In this document: one piece after another, positions 1 to 13,045 of the stretch | How positions within the stretch are numbered: position 1 is the stretch's first letter | How the letters are laid out: each line of letters begins with the position of its first letter | Assembly: GCA_016098155.1 (NCBI GenBank) | Contig: JAAAJB010000021.1 | Coordinates: forward strand, 60,439 to 124,438 | Source of the DNA: Actinomortierella ambigua | Lineage: Eukaryota > Mortierellomycota > Mortierellomycetes > Mortierellales > Mortierellaceae | Direction: 5' to 3' | Length of the DNA stretch: 64,000 nucleotides | The notes under the pieces: model-generated | Told to the model about the DNA's origin: nothing | What the model saw: the letters and a program-made list of their open reading frames with translations, nothing else | The model's database searches: none | Translations under genes and position numbers: made by a program

Positions 1-268
1 TTGACGTTAGTGACATTACAAAAAAAAAAGAGAGAGAAACCTCTGCCCTTCCTTCCTCCCCCCGCCCCTTCCCCCTCCTTCCCCCCCCTACATACACACG
101 CGCACATACACACATGCAGAGGGAGCGGCCCTTTCCTCTTTTCCTCTTCCCCTTTCCCCTTTTCTCCTTTCCCTCCTCCCCTTGCACAGGTAGAGTAAAA
201 GGGAGGTGGGGAAGGAGAGGGGAAGAATGTCTTCCTCCTCCTCCTCCTCTACACAATCTATACATTAC

Positions 269-419
269 CTTCATGGGGCTTCCCAGAGTAGATACGACGA
301 GTGGCCGTGAGGGTGGCAAAGGCCTGGAAAGTGTTGAGGACCGAAGTCACGCCGACAATCCACAGCCACTTGGGCAACAGTCCTGCAGGAAGCGATGACC
401 AACCAATGAGATCCAGCAT
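269..419 (-). CDS. ERG28: ERG28-like ergosterol scaffold protein, first exon only
   Basis: The minus strand encodes about 50 residues from an ATG at 419, with motifs LLPKWL and RRIYSGKPHE that I recognise as the N-terminus of Erg28. Erg28 is the ER membrane scaffold that tethers the C-4 demethylation enzymes (Erg25, Erg26, Erg27) and Erg6. The hydrophobic stretch between the motifs fits the first membrane segment. The exon stops in phase 1 at a GTAATG donor (intron begins at 268). No continuation is visible down to position 1, so the rest lies outside the window beyond an intron of at least 268 nt. A CTAAC branch-point-like motif near position 10 suggests the acceptor is just outside. Identification rests on one exon. 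Confidence 0.7.
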
Positions 420-1563
420 GAGGGAGGGGGAGGGTGATGTGATGATGAATGGGGAAGGGGGTTTCGAGAAATGACAAAAAGTAAGAGTGGTTGGTGGTGG
501 TGGTGGTGGAAAAGGAGAAAGAGGGGAAGAGGGAATGTGGCTTGCTGATCGAAATCGTATGATTAGAGGGATGGGGGAGGCACTTTTGCCACCAACCGCT
601 TTTAACCTCCAACGGTTGAGGGAGAAGGGGGGAGTTGAAACACAATAATATAAAAAAAAACGCGAACGAACGCGCTTATCTCACGTTTACAAAAAAAGGG
701 GGGGGGGGTGAGGGGAAAGGAGAAGGGCATGCTTCCCCGCAGGGCGTCGACTCTCTCTCCTTTCGTTTGTAAAAAGAAAAAAAAAAGGACAAGACCAAGT
801 GGTTCCTCATCCCTCTACTCTCCTTCCCCATCTCCACTCCCCCCACCCCCTTGTTTTCTTTCTGCGCACGGCCAATCTAGCCTAGAAAATGGTTCATTCT
901 CAACATATGGCTTGCGCCGTCACTCCTTTTCATAGTCATGAACAAATAAAAATATGTTGTCTTCTCTCTCCCCCCAAAGCTCCTTTTTTTTCCTTATTTT
1001 CATTGCACTTTTGCGATGGGGGGTGGAGGAGGAAGCAGAGAGGAGGAGTCGTAGAGAGAGAGAGAGAGAGAAAGAGCTATTTACACGTATTACTTGTGTT
1101 TTTTTTTCGCTGTGCAACATCTTATTTCTGCTCATGGCTAGTGCTTTGCTGGAGAGAGTTTTTTTTTTGGCTGAAAAAGTATTATGGAACATCAGAAAAA
1201 GGGCAAGGAAGGAAGTACAAATGAAGCCAGAGAACATACAGACACAATTGGACAGTAACTTGTGTGGGTGAGCTGCAAGTAAAGTAACAAAGCTGCAAGA
1301 AATATGCGAGACGAGAAGCAGACGAAGAAGAAGAAACAAGATAAATGACAACAACAAAAGGGGTGCTAGGGAAGTTAACATGAATGGGGAGAGGGATTGC
1401 TAAAACGAAAAAAAATGAAGCAGTATTTTTTTTGGGGGGTGATAGGAAAAAAGAGGTACTACAAGTGGGACAGGCGAAGAACTTTGACCGCAGAGATCAG
1501 CTTTTCTCATTCACTTCTTGCTGTCCCCCCCTCCCCCTCCCCAACCACCACCTTTTTTTTTCT
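420..1563. other. Intergenic, low complexity
   Basis: Lies between the start of the ERG28-like gene and the 3' end of the winged-helix gene. It is dominated by G/A-rich and C/T-rich tracts, homopolymers and a short GA microsatellite near 1058-1075. Open frames here are compositional artefacts. I see no gene or RNA. Confidence 0.7.
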
Positions 1564-2233
1564 TCAAAAAGAAGAAGATGCAGAGGGTAAATCCATGGAT
1601 AACATCGACGAAGTCTCCATAAAGTCGGCATGCGTCGTTGTCGTCGTAGTCGTCGCAGTTGTCGGCGGAGTTGCCTCCATCGACGAGGGCGGGGTCGCCA
1701 TCTCTGAAGAGGTCAATGTGGCTGTTGGGAGTGAAGGGGTGCCGAACAACGACGACGCTTGAGTCGTGCCTGTGGCTGTGGTTGTGACCGTGGCTGCGAC
1801 TGAGCCTGTGGTGTTGGAGGTAACGCTGCAAGTGGAGGGTGTCGGGGTGGACATCATCATGGTAGAATCGGCTGTAGTGTGCTGCTGCTGTTGCAACTGC
1901 TGCTGCTGCTGTGGTTGCTGTTGCAGCTGTACTTGATTGCCCGAGATGACCATCGAGGCTGCCATGGAAGTTGGGGATGTCGTAAGAAGTGATTGTTGGA
2001 AGGGAGAGGACGATGATGGTGAGGAGGACACCATTCCAGCTGTGAACGGAGTTTCAGTCGACGTGGACGAAAGACCATCACTACCACTATTGCCGAGGTT
2101 GGACCAAGTCGAGGCTGGTGCCAATTGAATCCATTGTTGCCAAGCCAATGCATTCATCATGAACCCATGTTGATCGTTCGGGGTTCCTGATAGGGTCATG
2201 GATGGGATGGGGGTGGTGATCGTGTGTAGCTGC

Positions 2234-2272
<39 letters not shown>

Positions 2273-5200
2273 GGGTCCAGCTGCACTGCGCCACCGGTAG
2301 ATCCAACGCCACCGAGTGGCCCCAGAGTTCTTGTCGGTGTCGATAAAGGGCTGGCTACAGCTCGAGCCAAAAGGTCCTCAGAGGTCAACAATGGTGCTTG
2401 CATACCGTGGACGATTGGAATGCGCGGCGCATGATAGAGCGAGTGGCCCGACTGGAGTAGTTGTTGTACCGAATTGTTCATTTGCTGCGGCTGTTGGGAC
2501 ATATGCTGTTGTGCAAGTTGCTGCTGTGAAATTTGCTGCTGTAAAAGTTGATGTTGCTGTTGTGGATGCGGGTGTGGATGCTGTTGTGAATGCTGTTGTA
2601 AATACTGGTTTTGATGCTGCGGTTGCTGTTGATGCTGCGGTTGCTGTTGATGCTGTTGATGCTGTTGATGTTGTTGATGCTGCTGTTGCTGCTGTTGCTG
2701 CTGTTGCTGCTGTTGCTGCTGTTGTGCCTGTTGTGCCTGTTGTTGCTGCTGTTGCTGCTGCTGCTGTTGTTGTTGTTGTAAATGCTGCTGTTGTAGATGC
2801 TGCTGCAGCTGTTGCTGTTGTTGATGTTGTTGTTGTTGCTGTTGTTGATGCTGATGTTGTTGCATTAAGAGTTGTTGTTGGTGATGAAGTTGGAGTGGGT
2901 TGGTCATTGGAGGGTGCTCGGGAAGCCCCTGCAGAAAGTTGGTCCGCAAGCCCTGCGAGCTCATGGGCCGTGTCAGTCCCGGAAGGTGTTTTGGTTCAGC
3001 AAACACCATACCGCTGCTGCTCCTCGATCGTTGACGTTGGCCGGCGAATGGATTGTTGTGGTGATCACCAGTCATAGTCAAGAGAGATGAACTAACGACA
3101 TTGCTGTTCTCCAGCATCGATGGTGGTGGTGCGACGGCTCCTTGTGCAAAGTAGCCAAACGCCGTCGTATCATGATTTGCAAGGTTGGCCATCGGTGTCT
3201 TGTACATCATGGCTGCAGCCGATGATACTGGGGGAATGCCGCTGTTATTGTTGCTGTTGTTGTGGTGGTGGTGGTTGTTGTTGATGTTGGTGTTGGTGAG
3301 ACAAGTACCCAGAACTGGTGGAGCCGTACCTCCATAATGCGAAAGAGGTGAAAATCCTCCTGGAAGAGCCTCTGTTGGTCCGCTCAGCGGGGTTGTAGGT
3401 GTGGTTTGTTGAAACGAGGCTGAACTGGACGCTGATGAAGTCGACCGTCGTCGCGCGGCCTCGCCTCGATTGCCACGTGGCGGGCGCTACAAAAGCCAAA
3501 GCAATTAAAAAAAGAAGATATTATTATGGGCTGTTACCATGAAAAAAAAAACCCATCCCTCGTCAAACGCGGATGTGTAGCTAGAGCAGAGAGGCATTTG
3601 AAGGGGGGGGGAAGGTAGGCTTACCGCATAGTTGTAGTTTGGAACAAGCTTGTACATGCCGCCTTGCTTCAGAAGCTTCCCTTTCTTGGCAGCTTTAGAG
3701 ATGGCTTGTCCGCATGAAGTTCTGAAGCCCTGTGGGACAGGATAATTGCTTTTTTTTTTTTGAGAAACAAAAGAGAGTATGTTAAAGACGATGGCTTGGG
3801 AAGGCCTCTGGGTCATATTGTATCCGGTACTTTGTTTTTTTTTGTTGTTGTTGTCACTTTGTTCATGCATTGTATTCTTTTTTTTTCTCCGTCAACGGGG
3901 GATACGTACGCGCCAATCCAGTCAAGGATGGTCTTTGGGGCACTTCCCGCCTCCTCCTTGAGCATATGAATTGCTTGAAAGATCATTTCCTCGTAAGGTG
4001 GTAAATCCTCCGGCTTGATGGATGTGTAAGTAGACTTTTCCACTACAGGGGCGATGACACCTGGGCTCGCCAGCGGTTGAATGCCATGCAACGGCCCACC
4101 GTTACCGCCAGTGGTAGCAGCGGCACTACCACCACCACCACTGCCACCACCACCCGTTCGAAGTCGCAAGGAATCACGCCGTCGTCGTTGCGCCTGAGGG
4201 GTGGTCGAGGTCGTGCCGGCGGTGGGGGATGGCGATAACGAGGTGGGGGTAGACGATGACACTACTCCAATGCCGTCCATGGATGGGCGATGGTGAAGCA
4301 TGTGATGATGATGATGATGCTGTGGGTGTGGTGCAGATGTTGACAACAAGCTGTCGCTGACCCGAGGTGTTGGCATGGTCAACCGTCGACGCTGAAGCAG
4401 TGGCGGTATAGTGATTTGTTGGGAGGAATGGCGCACTATCATGCCTTCGGGCAAGGTACCCATGCTGGAAGTGATGCCAACTGCCTCTGGTGACTCAATA
4501 GCGAACGTTTGGTTAGAACCATCCCCTCGAATATTTTGAGTTGCCTGATGTGCCTCTACATACCGGAGATGGAAATAGAAGAATGCAAAGAATGCAAAGA
4601 AGAAAAGGAAGAAGAAAAGAAGCAGAAGAAGGAGAAGAAGGAGAGGAAGAAAAGGGTAAGGTAAGTATCGACTCCTCAAAGAGATTATCTCATCCATCCA
4701 AGCGAGTTGAGCCAGTTGCCAATAGGAGAAAATATAAAGAGACTCCTTTACCAAGATGGATGGATTGTGCATATGCGTGGAGAGAGATGTCAGGGATGGC
4801 ACCAGAGACGCCTTGAGTGGTGACGGGAGTTGATAAGGGAGTCAAGGCGATAGGTCCATTGACATGCGGTGGATGCATCACTGCACTTGAGCAGGTCGTT
4901 GGACGGCCAAAGAATCCTTGTGAGTGACGAGAGTCCAGAGGAGAGGCTGCAGGTGAGGCGACGGTAAGAGTTGAGAACCCGCTCAAGGGTAGAAACCCAA
5001 CACTGTTGACGGGGTCCTGGGAAGAGGGGTCGACTTCCATGTCTTTTTTGGGGTGATGGTGACAAGTGCGGGTGAGGGAGAGTCGGAGGGGGGGAGGGAG
5101 AAAAATATGTAACGTGTTAGAAAGTGGGGGAAATGGTATGAGTATGAATCGGCTAGACAGTGAAAGAGGAAGAAGAGAAAGAAGAGAAGAAGAGAAGAAA

Positions 5201-6639
5201 AGAGAAGAAGAAAGACACAGAGATAGAGCAAGTACACGAAGAAGTGAAAGTTGAAAACAGGGAACATGAGTCTGATGTGGTGCGAGGGAAGATGGTCACT
5301 GCAAACAGTCTGGGGTCTTGACAACACAGAGAGGGGAAATTATTCCTGTGGTTCGAGGATACAAGAGGGGAGGGAAGGGGTGGGGGGAAGAGTAAACAAC
5401 AACAAGTACAACAGGTACAAAAACAACAGCATCGAAGGACATCGGCAGTATCGGCAGCATCGGCGGTATCGACATCATCAACAAAACGTGAGAGAAGAGA
5501 AGAACAGAAAAAAAAACAAAAAGAGAAAGAGAAAGAGACCGAGAAAGAGGACCAAACGCACAAAAAAAAAAGGGTGTAGGTGGAAAGAGAACATACCAAC
5601 CTGGTCATTCGTGCCATGCATCCGCTGTCTCTTGACGAAGATGCTCGTGTGAAGAGAGTCAATAACGCCGTCGGCAATCTCAATATCGGTCTATGCGGGG
5701 AGGAAATGTAATCACCCAATATCGATGAAATATTAGCTGAGCTGAAATGAAATCCGACATGCCGGTAGATTTCTCTATGTGTGATGTGGCCACACGAATC
5801 TTTTTTTTCGGTGCTCTTAAAATGTTTACAGTTGAGCTCGTCTTGTCTGGGGTCTGGGATCGTTTGATGCATGTAGTCTCGATACTCTCTGCAAGTAGAG
5901 CGTGGTCAGGTCTCAGAACAACTTCGCTAGTATCAAACTCTGGCTTTGGAGTCAGTCGAGCACCACTTGTCTCTAGCACAGGGCAGCCCTCTTCTGTCTT
6001 CGTGGGAGTAGTGTAGGCTCTCAAAGACAACGACGATGACGACGGCGATAATGTCGTCATAATGCCTTGTGGAGTGAGAATGGTCGACGTCGTACCCGAA
6101 GGTACCTGAGCCACCGTGTTACCAAGACTGAGCGTTGTTGTCGTTGTTGTCGTCGCTGAGGGGGAAAATGGGAAGTGGACTGTGTGTCCCGTCGATTCAT
6201 TGACTACCATTGGCCTTGTGACACTGGCTCTGCCGATTCCCTCGGTGCTGTCGATGGACTCTTTGTAGCTCACCAACCCCATAATCCTCGCCTCATTCAA
6301 CTCAACCATAGAAAGTGAACCAACGGATGCCTGTACCAAGTGCGGTTGAAAGGACTGGTCAGGCTGTGGTGGTGGTGGTGTTAGTGGTGGTGGTGGTTGG
6401 CCTAGAAAGTGTTGCTGGTGGTGCTGCGGTTGTCGAATTGGAAGAATGTCGTATTCGCCTGGTGTATGTGGACCCTCTGCCGGTTGAGTTGCCATACCAC
6501 TGGGTGAAGGGAACTGAAGGAGCATGGACTGATGATGTGCATGACCCGGTTGTGGGTGGCCATTGCAAAGAGATGACGGAGTAGGGGATGCAGGATCATG
6601 ACAGGACCTCTGCTTGTCGTAGGAGTGGTTGCCCAACAT
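1564..6639 (-). CDS. Linker-histone-type winged-helix protein with polyglutamine tracts
   Basis: Six exons can be joined in one frame: 6639-5830, 5690-5597, 5042-4752, 4555-3910, 3748-3625 and 3486-1564, giving about 1295 aa. Most donors are good (GTATGT, GTAAAG, GTACGT, GTAAGC); the first (GTAAAC) is weaker. Exons 4 and 5 join into one H15 (histone H1/H5 globular) winged helix at about residues 580-650, with motifs PPYEEMI, ILDWIGANYPVPQGFR, SCGQAISKAAKKGKLLKQG and MYKL. The rest is Pro/Ser/Thr-, His- and Gln-rich. The longest Gln/His run is about 850-937, a second about 1060-1074. A basic patch (RPPRGNRGEAARRR) follows the domain directly. A nuclear DNA-binding regulator is likely, but H1 itself is only about 200 aa, so this is not a standard linker histone. 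The start and exon 2 are the least certain parts. Confidence 0.7.
2229..2273. repeat. CAA/CAG trinucleotide tract (polyglutamine), short
   Basis: A nearly pure run of the minus-strand CAA codon (read as gttgtt on plus) inside the last exon of the winged-helix gene. It encodes about 15 glutamines and is probably length-polymorphic. Confidence 0.85.
2600..2905. repeat. Interrupted CAG/CAA/CAT tract (polyglutamine with histidine)
   Basis: Roughly 300 bp of mixed CAG, CAA and CAT codons on the minus strand give a Gln/His-rich segment of the winged-helix protein. Mixed codons and His interruptions suggest it is kept at the protein level rather than being a recently expanded pure repeat. Confidence 0.85.
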
Positions 6640-9600
6640 CCAGAGAAGAAATGGGGCACAAGAGTTGTCTCGCGACAAGATATGAATGCTAAACAGAGAC
6701 AGTGGCGTGAGGAAGAAGAAAAAAAAGTGGGTGTAGGATCGGCAATGGGAGCAAAAGGGTGGTGAGTGGAGTGGGTGTGGAGTAGGGTGGATGAGAAAAG
6801 GTGCCAAGGAACAAAGAATGAGAAAGACTTTTTAGACACACATGACGAAGGGAGGGGAAAAAAAGAAAAATGCAAGCAAGAAGAAAAAAAATGGTGAAGA
6901 GGCGTAACGCCTTCTTATAGCCCTCAGAGGGCGAAAAGGGAGGAAGAGAGAGGGAGATAAAGGGAGTGAGAAGGGAAGGAGGGAGAGAGGGAATGGGCCA
7001 CCCGATGGGATGTGCCTGGCCAATAGCGGTCAGAGGTGGTGGGAAACTGAGAGCTCAGCAGGGGTACTTTAGTCAACTTTGCCCTGCTGAGAGAGGTCGA
7101 AAAAAGAATGTGGATGGAGGGCGCGACAGTGGTGAAGAGAGAGAAAGAGGAAGAGAGGGAGAGAAAAGAAGGTGAAGAAGAAGAAAAGAAGAACAAACAG
7201 AAAACCTCTCCGCCTCCCTCATGTTTCCCTTCCCCCCTCCTTCACAGTGGTCTTCTTTTCGGCGGAACAAGAAGGCCCTGGCGTTTTGAGCACAGGACCA
7301 TGAAAAGCAAACAGGGATGGAGAAAAACCTAGCGTTGTTGAGGTTATCCAATAGCTGGCGAGCCCTTGGTGGCATTTCTTATTTGGTTTCGGACCAAATC
7401 TCACTCCAACAAAGCAGACATAACGAGCAGTGGTATGACGATGATCCAAAGGAGAGGAAAACGAACCACGCCACCGCAAAAAGAGTAACAGGGATTTGTA
7501 GGTGCCGAACGAACGTAGCGCGTCATGGTGCCAGGGATGGCCAGCTCCACTACAGGAGGCGTTGCGTCACCCTCTCGTGCGACTCTTTCTTTTTGTCAGT
7601 GAAGAGCCGTTTCTTTACGGGGCCAAAGTAGTGGAAGATATTCCACCGACTTTTGGAGGGAGGGGGAAGGGGATGGAGGAGTAGAGAGAGGGGGTAGGGA
7701 GGAGAAGGTAAGAAAGAGAGGAGATGTTGTTGTTGTGGTGGTGGTGGTGGTGGGGGGAGAGAGAAGGGGAAAGGACTGACTTGCAGCCTATCTCACCCTG
7801 AACAGCGGAAAGCTGCGGCGAGTTAACTTTGTTTTTTTATCACACATCGCCGTTGATCGGGCCTTTCTCTCTAACCGTCTGATATGTTTTGATGGCGTTG
7901 ATATCGGACATGTTAGTCTGCTTCCCTACCTTTCAAATTCTTGTTGCTCCTCTCTTGTTCTGTTTAGTTTTTTTTCTACTTCTTCCTCGTCGTTCTTCCT
8001 ATTCTTCTTCGTCTATGTCCTTCGCTATCAGGTACACACTACTTGATTGGCACCAAAGGCAGGAGAACCTGTTGTTCCTAATTTTGCTCTTGCTGTATGG
8101 TGAGGGCTACATCCAGTGGACAGAAACGAAAAAAGCAAAAATAAACAGGGCCCATGCAAGGCAAAAAAACAAGTTAGGTCTCACTGTCCACAGGAGGTGT
8201 GGTCTGCCAAGACAGACGGACAGAGAGAGAGAAAGAGAGAGGGAGAGAGAGAGAGGGAGAGAGGGATCGAGAGATGGAGAGAGAAGACACCAGAAATCTG
8301 CACCACTCCACTCCCAAGGACCCATGTGTGTGCGTGTGAGTGTACGAGGCTCGGCGGACATGCCTCTAGACCCAATCAGCCTCCTTTTGCGACGATGGAG
8401 AGAGAGAGAGAGATTGTAAGGCTTTGGCCCGTTTTTCTCCACTTGCCCTCCTCTTTGTCTGCTCCCTCTCTCTGGATACCCCTACTTTGGATGCACCATT
8501 GGTTTTTCTCCACTTTTCGACATCTTCATGTGGCCATGTGGTCTCCTTTTGTCCTCCGGATGTCTCATTTGTGTTGTTGTTATATGTTGTTGCCTTATTT
8601 GTTTTTTTTTTCAGGGCTATGATCCTTTCCCTTTTTTGCTCGTCAGAGATCAACTTGATGCGTTCAGCTGCACGGAACTTTGCGGTCGCGCGTTTACAAA
8701 GAAATAGGTATGAGGGATATGCAAACATGGCATCGTGTCAGCATCATGCTCCCCCCCCCACCCTCTCCCTCCCTCCCTCCCTCTCCCTCTCTCCCCCTCT
8801 CTGTTTTCACGTCTCTCTCCCTCTCTCTCTGTCTCCCTCTCCCTCCCTTCTTCACTCTCTTGACAATTAGGAGGTAGGAGATTCGCGATTTAATGACCAT
8901 GCATCAATCGATTTGTTTGAAAAGACGGACAAGCCATCCCCCTCCTTCTCTTCTCTTTCTCCTTCACCGCCCCTTCTTCCTACTCTGCCACGCACGGTGG
9001 GAAGTACACTGTCCAATATGTGCTGTACGTGCAATCTTGCGTTGCGAGGCACGACTGGTTTTTTTTTTCGCGCCAACCAGAAAGGTGGAACAGTGCGAGT
9101 GGCGGTGACCACTGAGATAAAGTAGTGTACGGGAGGGGATGGGGTGGAGTGGAGTGGGATGGTAAAAAAGGCAGGAGGAAAAAGGAGGGTCAGGAGGAAG
9201 AAGAGGGGAGAGAGAGATGGGAGAAGGGGATTGGGGAAGTTGTAGAGATCGAACGCGAGACAAAGACAGACAGCAAGTAAGGGGTCTCTCATATTCCGCC
9301 TCCACTTGATCCGATGCTTTTTGGGCGATCCAACCACACACATAAGCTCTCCTCTCTCTCTCTCTCTCTGGAGACTCTCCCTTTCCCTTTTTCTCTCTCT
9401 TTTCCCCTTCCCTCTTTCTCACTTTCAGACACACACATGCACAGTGTCTAGAATGGAGTTCTTTTTGGCACGCGTTGGACTGGTTTTGATTATGTTTTCA
9501 TCTTTTCACGCGTTGACACGGCTCTCAGAGCCGCATCCAAGGTTTGGTTTTCTGGACCAACGCCCCTGGTTGTCACCGGGGTGATGGCACAAGGGGAAAG

Positions 9601-9705
9601 AATGAGTAGAAGGGGAGGGAGGAGAGGGGAGAGAAAGAGAGAGAGAGAGGGAGAGAATCGGGAGGGAGGGGCGAAGGGTTTCTATCCACATGCCTCTTAA
9701 AGCAG

Positions 9706-9713
9706 TATATAAG
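9706..9713 (+). promoter_or_regulatory. TATA-like element before a small exon-like ORF
   Basis: TATATAAG lies about 50 nt upstream of an ATG at 9765 that opens a 21-codon frame ending at a GTAAGG donor. In this low-complexity region the match could be chance. Confidence 0.25.
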
Positions 9714-10376
9714 CAACACAGAAAACAAAAAAAAGGCCTAGGCGGGCGTGAGGCTGAGTCCTTCATGCCGCGTTCTGCATGGACCCAGGAAATTGTATTG
9801 GCGTGCATTCGTCAACAAGAGGATGAGGTAAGGGGATCATGAATGAATGGAGGGCTAGATCACACGCTGGGAAGACTGACCACAGAAAAAAGAGAAAACG
9901 ACATATTGTCATAGGGCATTTAGGCTCGCTCAGAAAATATGAAGAAGAAGGTGAGCCAACCTCCCACTATCCAGTCATGCCTGCACGACTAAACTTTACA
10001 TGGTAGTACGAAGTATGCCTCGCGTACATAATTGAATAGGCGAAAAAGAAGAAAAAAACGCGATGGTCAGACCAACTCTGCTTGTTTGTGTCTGTGTATT
10101 CTGTGTATGAAGATGCGGATGGAAAATGTGGGATGTGGGATGTGGATGAGAATATGAATGAAATGCTTCTTTGTTGCCTGTTTGTTTTTTTTTTGGTGAA
10201 CCCGACGGAACGAAGAGGTTCACATCCCACGGGCACACTCACAAGTCAGACAAGTAAAAAGCGATCGAAGCGCCCCCCCCCCACCACCACCACCACCACA
10301 TATGAAGAGGCGTATGCGGAAGAGGTGGCGCCATCGCCCTGGTATCACTTTACTCTGCGTATATGTATGAAAGTGT

Positions 10377-10430
10377 GTGTGAGTGTGTGTATGTGTGTAT
10401 GTGTATGTGTGTGTGTGTGTGTTTGTGGGT
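10377..10430. repeat. GT/TG dinucleotide microsatellite
   Basis: Interrupted run of gtgt and gtat units, part of a larger GT-rich patch extending to about 10490. Confidence 0.8.
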
Positions 10431-11499
10431 ACATGTGTTTGTAGAGTGAGTGCATGTGCGTAGGTGTGTGCATGTGCGTGAGTGTGTGATTTTTTTTTCT
10501 TTTGCGCGCTTTTGTTCGTTGAAGAATGACTGGTGGAGTAACTGTTGATGATGATGTTGTTGCTGCCAAAGAATGACAGCAGTTACAGACAGAGGATGCG
10601 AACGAGGGATGGATGCACACAAGGGAAAGCAATCGGGACACTAGGCACAAAGAAAAAAAATGAACCAATTAGAGTGCTAGATCCGAAATGAACACACTGG
10701 CACTTCTTTCGCTCTGCACTCTCTCTGTCTCTCATTCTCTACCTTCTCTATCTCTCTCTCTCTCTGTCCCTCTCTCCTTCCGGCGCAGTGCACGGTATGT
10801 CATCCAAGAAAGTAAAGAAATAACAAAAGGTGCGCACATGCAAGAGTGCTATGATCGTAACCCGTCGCTGTTGTCAATGGTAGGAATGATCAAAGTGGCG
10901 AAGACTGGAAAACCTGGGGAAATAAAGACGCATGAAACAATAGGAAGGAATGTGAAAATGAATGAATGAAAGCCAAAAAAAGGGAAGGAGAGCAATACTT
11001 AGGGAAAGGCAAGGGGGCAGAAGTGGAGGGATGTGAGAATGAGGTCAAGAGAATGAGAAAAAAAAGTGGGGATAACGGAGGGAATAAGATGGATAGAAGG
11101 AAGGAAAACGAAACAGAAAGACTGACAGAGGAGAGGTTGCGGCGGGAGGGATGATGAAGGAGGAAGAAGAAGAGGAGGAGAATGAGGATGAGGACGGGAG
11201 GCAGATGAGGGTAGAAGAGGAAAGGAGGAGGAGGAAGAGGAGAAGAGGAGGAGCAGGAGCGGGAGGAGGGGCGAAAGAGAGAATGGGTGGTTTCGTCCAG
11301 GATCGAGGCAGGAAGTAAAAAAGCGTGACGGAAAGCGAAGCCCAATTATTGGATGGCACCTAAGCAGGGAGGTTGGCAGAAAACAGACACACGCACATGC
11401 AACATGCCCGCACTTGCTCATGCAGTTGCATTGGTTGTCCTCGCTGGCCAGGTGCCTCCATGCAAAAGCAAAGAACTGAGGGAGGGAGATCCCCGTTCG

Positions 11500-11550
11500 A
11501 ACGACCGAACGACCGAACGACCTGCCGAACGAACGAACGAACGACCGACC
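11500..11550. repeat. Imperfect CGAA/GACC tetranucleotide array
   Basis: Runs of gaacgacc and gaacgaac units. All reading frames through it give short peptide repeats (for example RSFGRS on the minus strand) that are artefacts of the array. Confidence 0.8.
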
Positions 11551-13045
11551 GATGCGGGAAGGGCGGGCCAGAAGCAGGGAAGGCACACAAAGAGACGTGA
11601 ATATGCCGTGAGTAAGACAAGACACGACGCGGGGACAGACAGACTGTCAGAGGGGCCTGGAAAGACCAGGACTAAACAAGGGAGTGAGCCCCGATAGCGC
11701 GGTAACGCTTGAGCCGTTTGGTACACACACACACACACACACGCCCTTGAGCGCGTACATACAATGTGCGCGCTACTTTTTTGGTCAAGTCAGTTTATTG
11801 TTTGTGTAAACATGCAGTTGCAATGCTTGGGGTCCAGCGCAGCCGAGCAATTTTAATCACACGCACGCCTTCTGGGGAGCGAGCGGCGAAACGGAGTAGG
11901 CATTGGTGGCGGCCGACGAGTGTGAATGTGCGTATATGCGAAGGTATAGATAGCTTGATAGAAAGGCAGACAGATAAAGAGAGGCCGACAGAAACAAGAA
12001 GGATGTTCATGTTTACATGTGTGTTTGTGCATAGGTGTGTGTGTATGTGCGTATGTGTGTATGTTAATGTGTGTGTGTTTGTGTGTGTGTGAATACGTGT
12101 GTACTCTGTTCTGCGGAAGGGCCACCTCTGCCCGATATAAATGGATGGTCAGGGGCAAACATGAAATTGGGATTGGCTGAGCCCTCTTCTGCTGCTGGAG
12201 AAAGTTTGTATCTACCCACGAAATGAAAGGGGGGTGGGAGTATGAATGGTCAGCCACGGCAGTCTCGTTGCACGATGGTTGGGGTCTAGCCTGTGGAAAC
12301 TCAAAGAGGGGGAAGAAAAGAAATGGGACCAAGGGGCACGGGACAAATAGACTGCGGACAAATATGTACTTGTATGCAAAAGCGGGGGACACGAAACAGA
12401 GGCACGCATAAATACAGTGGAATCAAAGGGCGAATGGCATTGCATGCTATGCATGAGGTGCAAGTGAATGAATGAGGCAAGCTTGCTTCGACGCAGAGAG
12501 AGCTGGGGAGGGGGTTTCCCTTGAACAGAAGAAGCATGCGAAATGACGAGCCATCATATCTTTAGGGGAAGAAGAAGAAGGTAGGGCTACCCTAGGGGAG
12601 AGAGAGTACATTCATCCTGTGCAGGAGCATTGGCACAGACAACGCACACTCTACTGTGGCACCCACTTGTTATTCCCAAGACAAACAGGCAGGGAAAGAG
12701 AGATAGGCAGAGATAGCACAGAGAGTTTGCGTGGAGCGAGAGTGTATCTGGAGAGTGATAGATTGCGATAGTGTGCGGAGACATATTCTACTTCCTGTAC
12801 AGCCAAATTCAGTTCAGGGTTGACAAGGATGTGGGGGTCCACAACACATTTGTTTACTCTCTTCCCTTCCCCCTCCCCTTTGACCTGAGACCTGATGCTC
12901 ATTCGCCTATTGCCCCTGCTCTTTTTTCCCCTCTCGAGACGGGTGCGAGAATGAGAGTGCATGAATCACAAAGCAAGGAAGCAGGTATCCAGACGATTGC
13001 CAACTTTTCACCTTGAGGTACTGTCTGGATGGGAAAACTACTCAC

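Noticed and set aside
63..120. Possible second ERG28 exon near the left edge
   Set aside because: The minus-strand reading is purine-rich intron-like sequence with no acceptor in phase, and the expected Erg28 continuation is not present.
2316..3077. Plus-strand frame of about 250 codons rich in Ala and Val
   Set aside because: It is the antisense shadow of the polyglutamine tracts of the winged-helix gene.
3390..3499. Alternative minus-strand reading beginning MAFVAPATWQSRRG as a separate gene
   Set aside because: The TTTTGTAG acceptor followed by a frame that continues through the whole last exon of the winged-helix gene explains the region better.
11418..11738. Minus-strand frame with RSFGRS-type peptide repeats
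   Set aside because: The repeats come directly from the GAAC/GACC tetranucleotide array.
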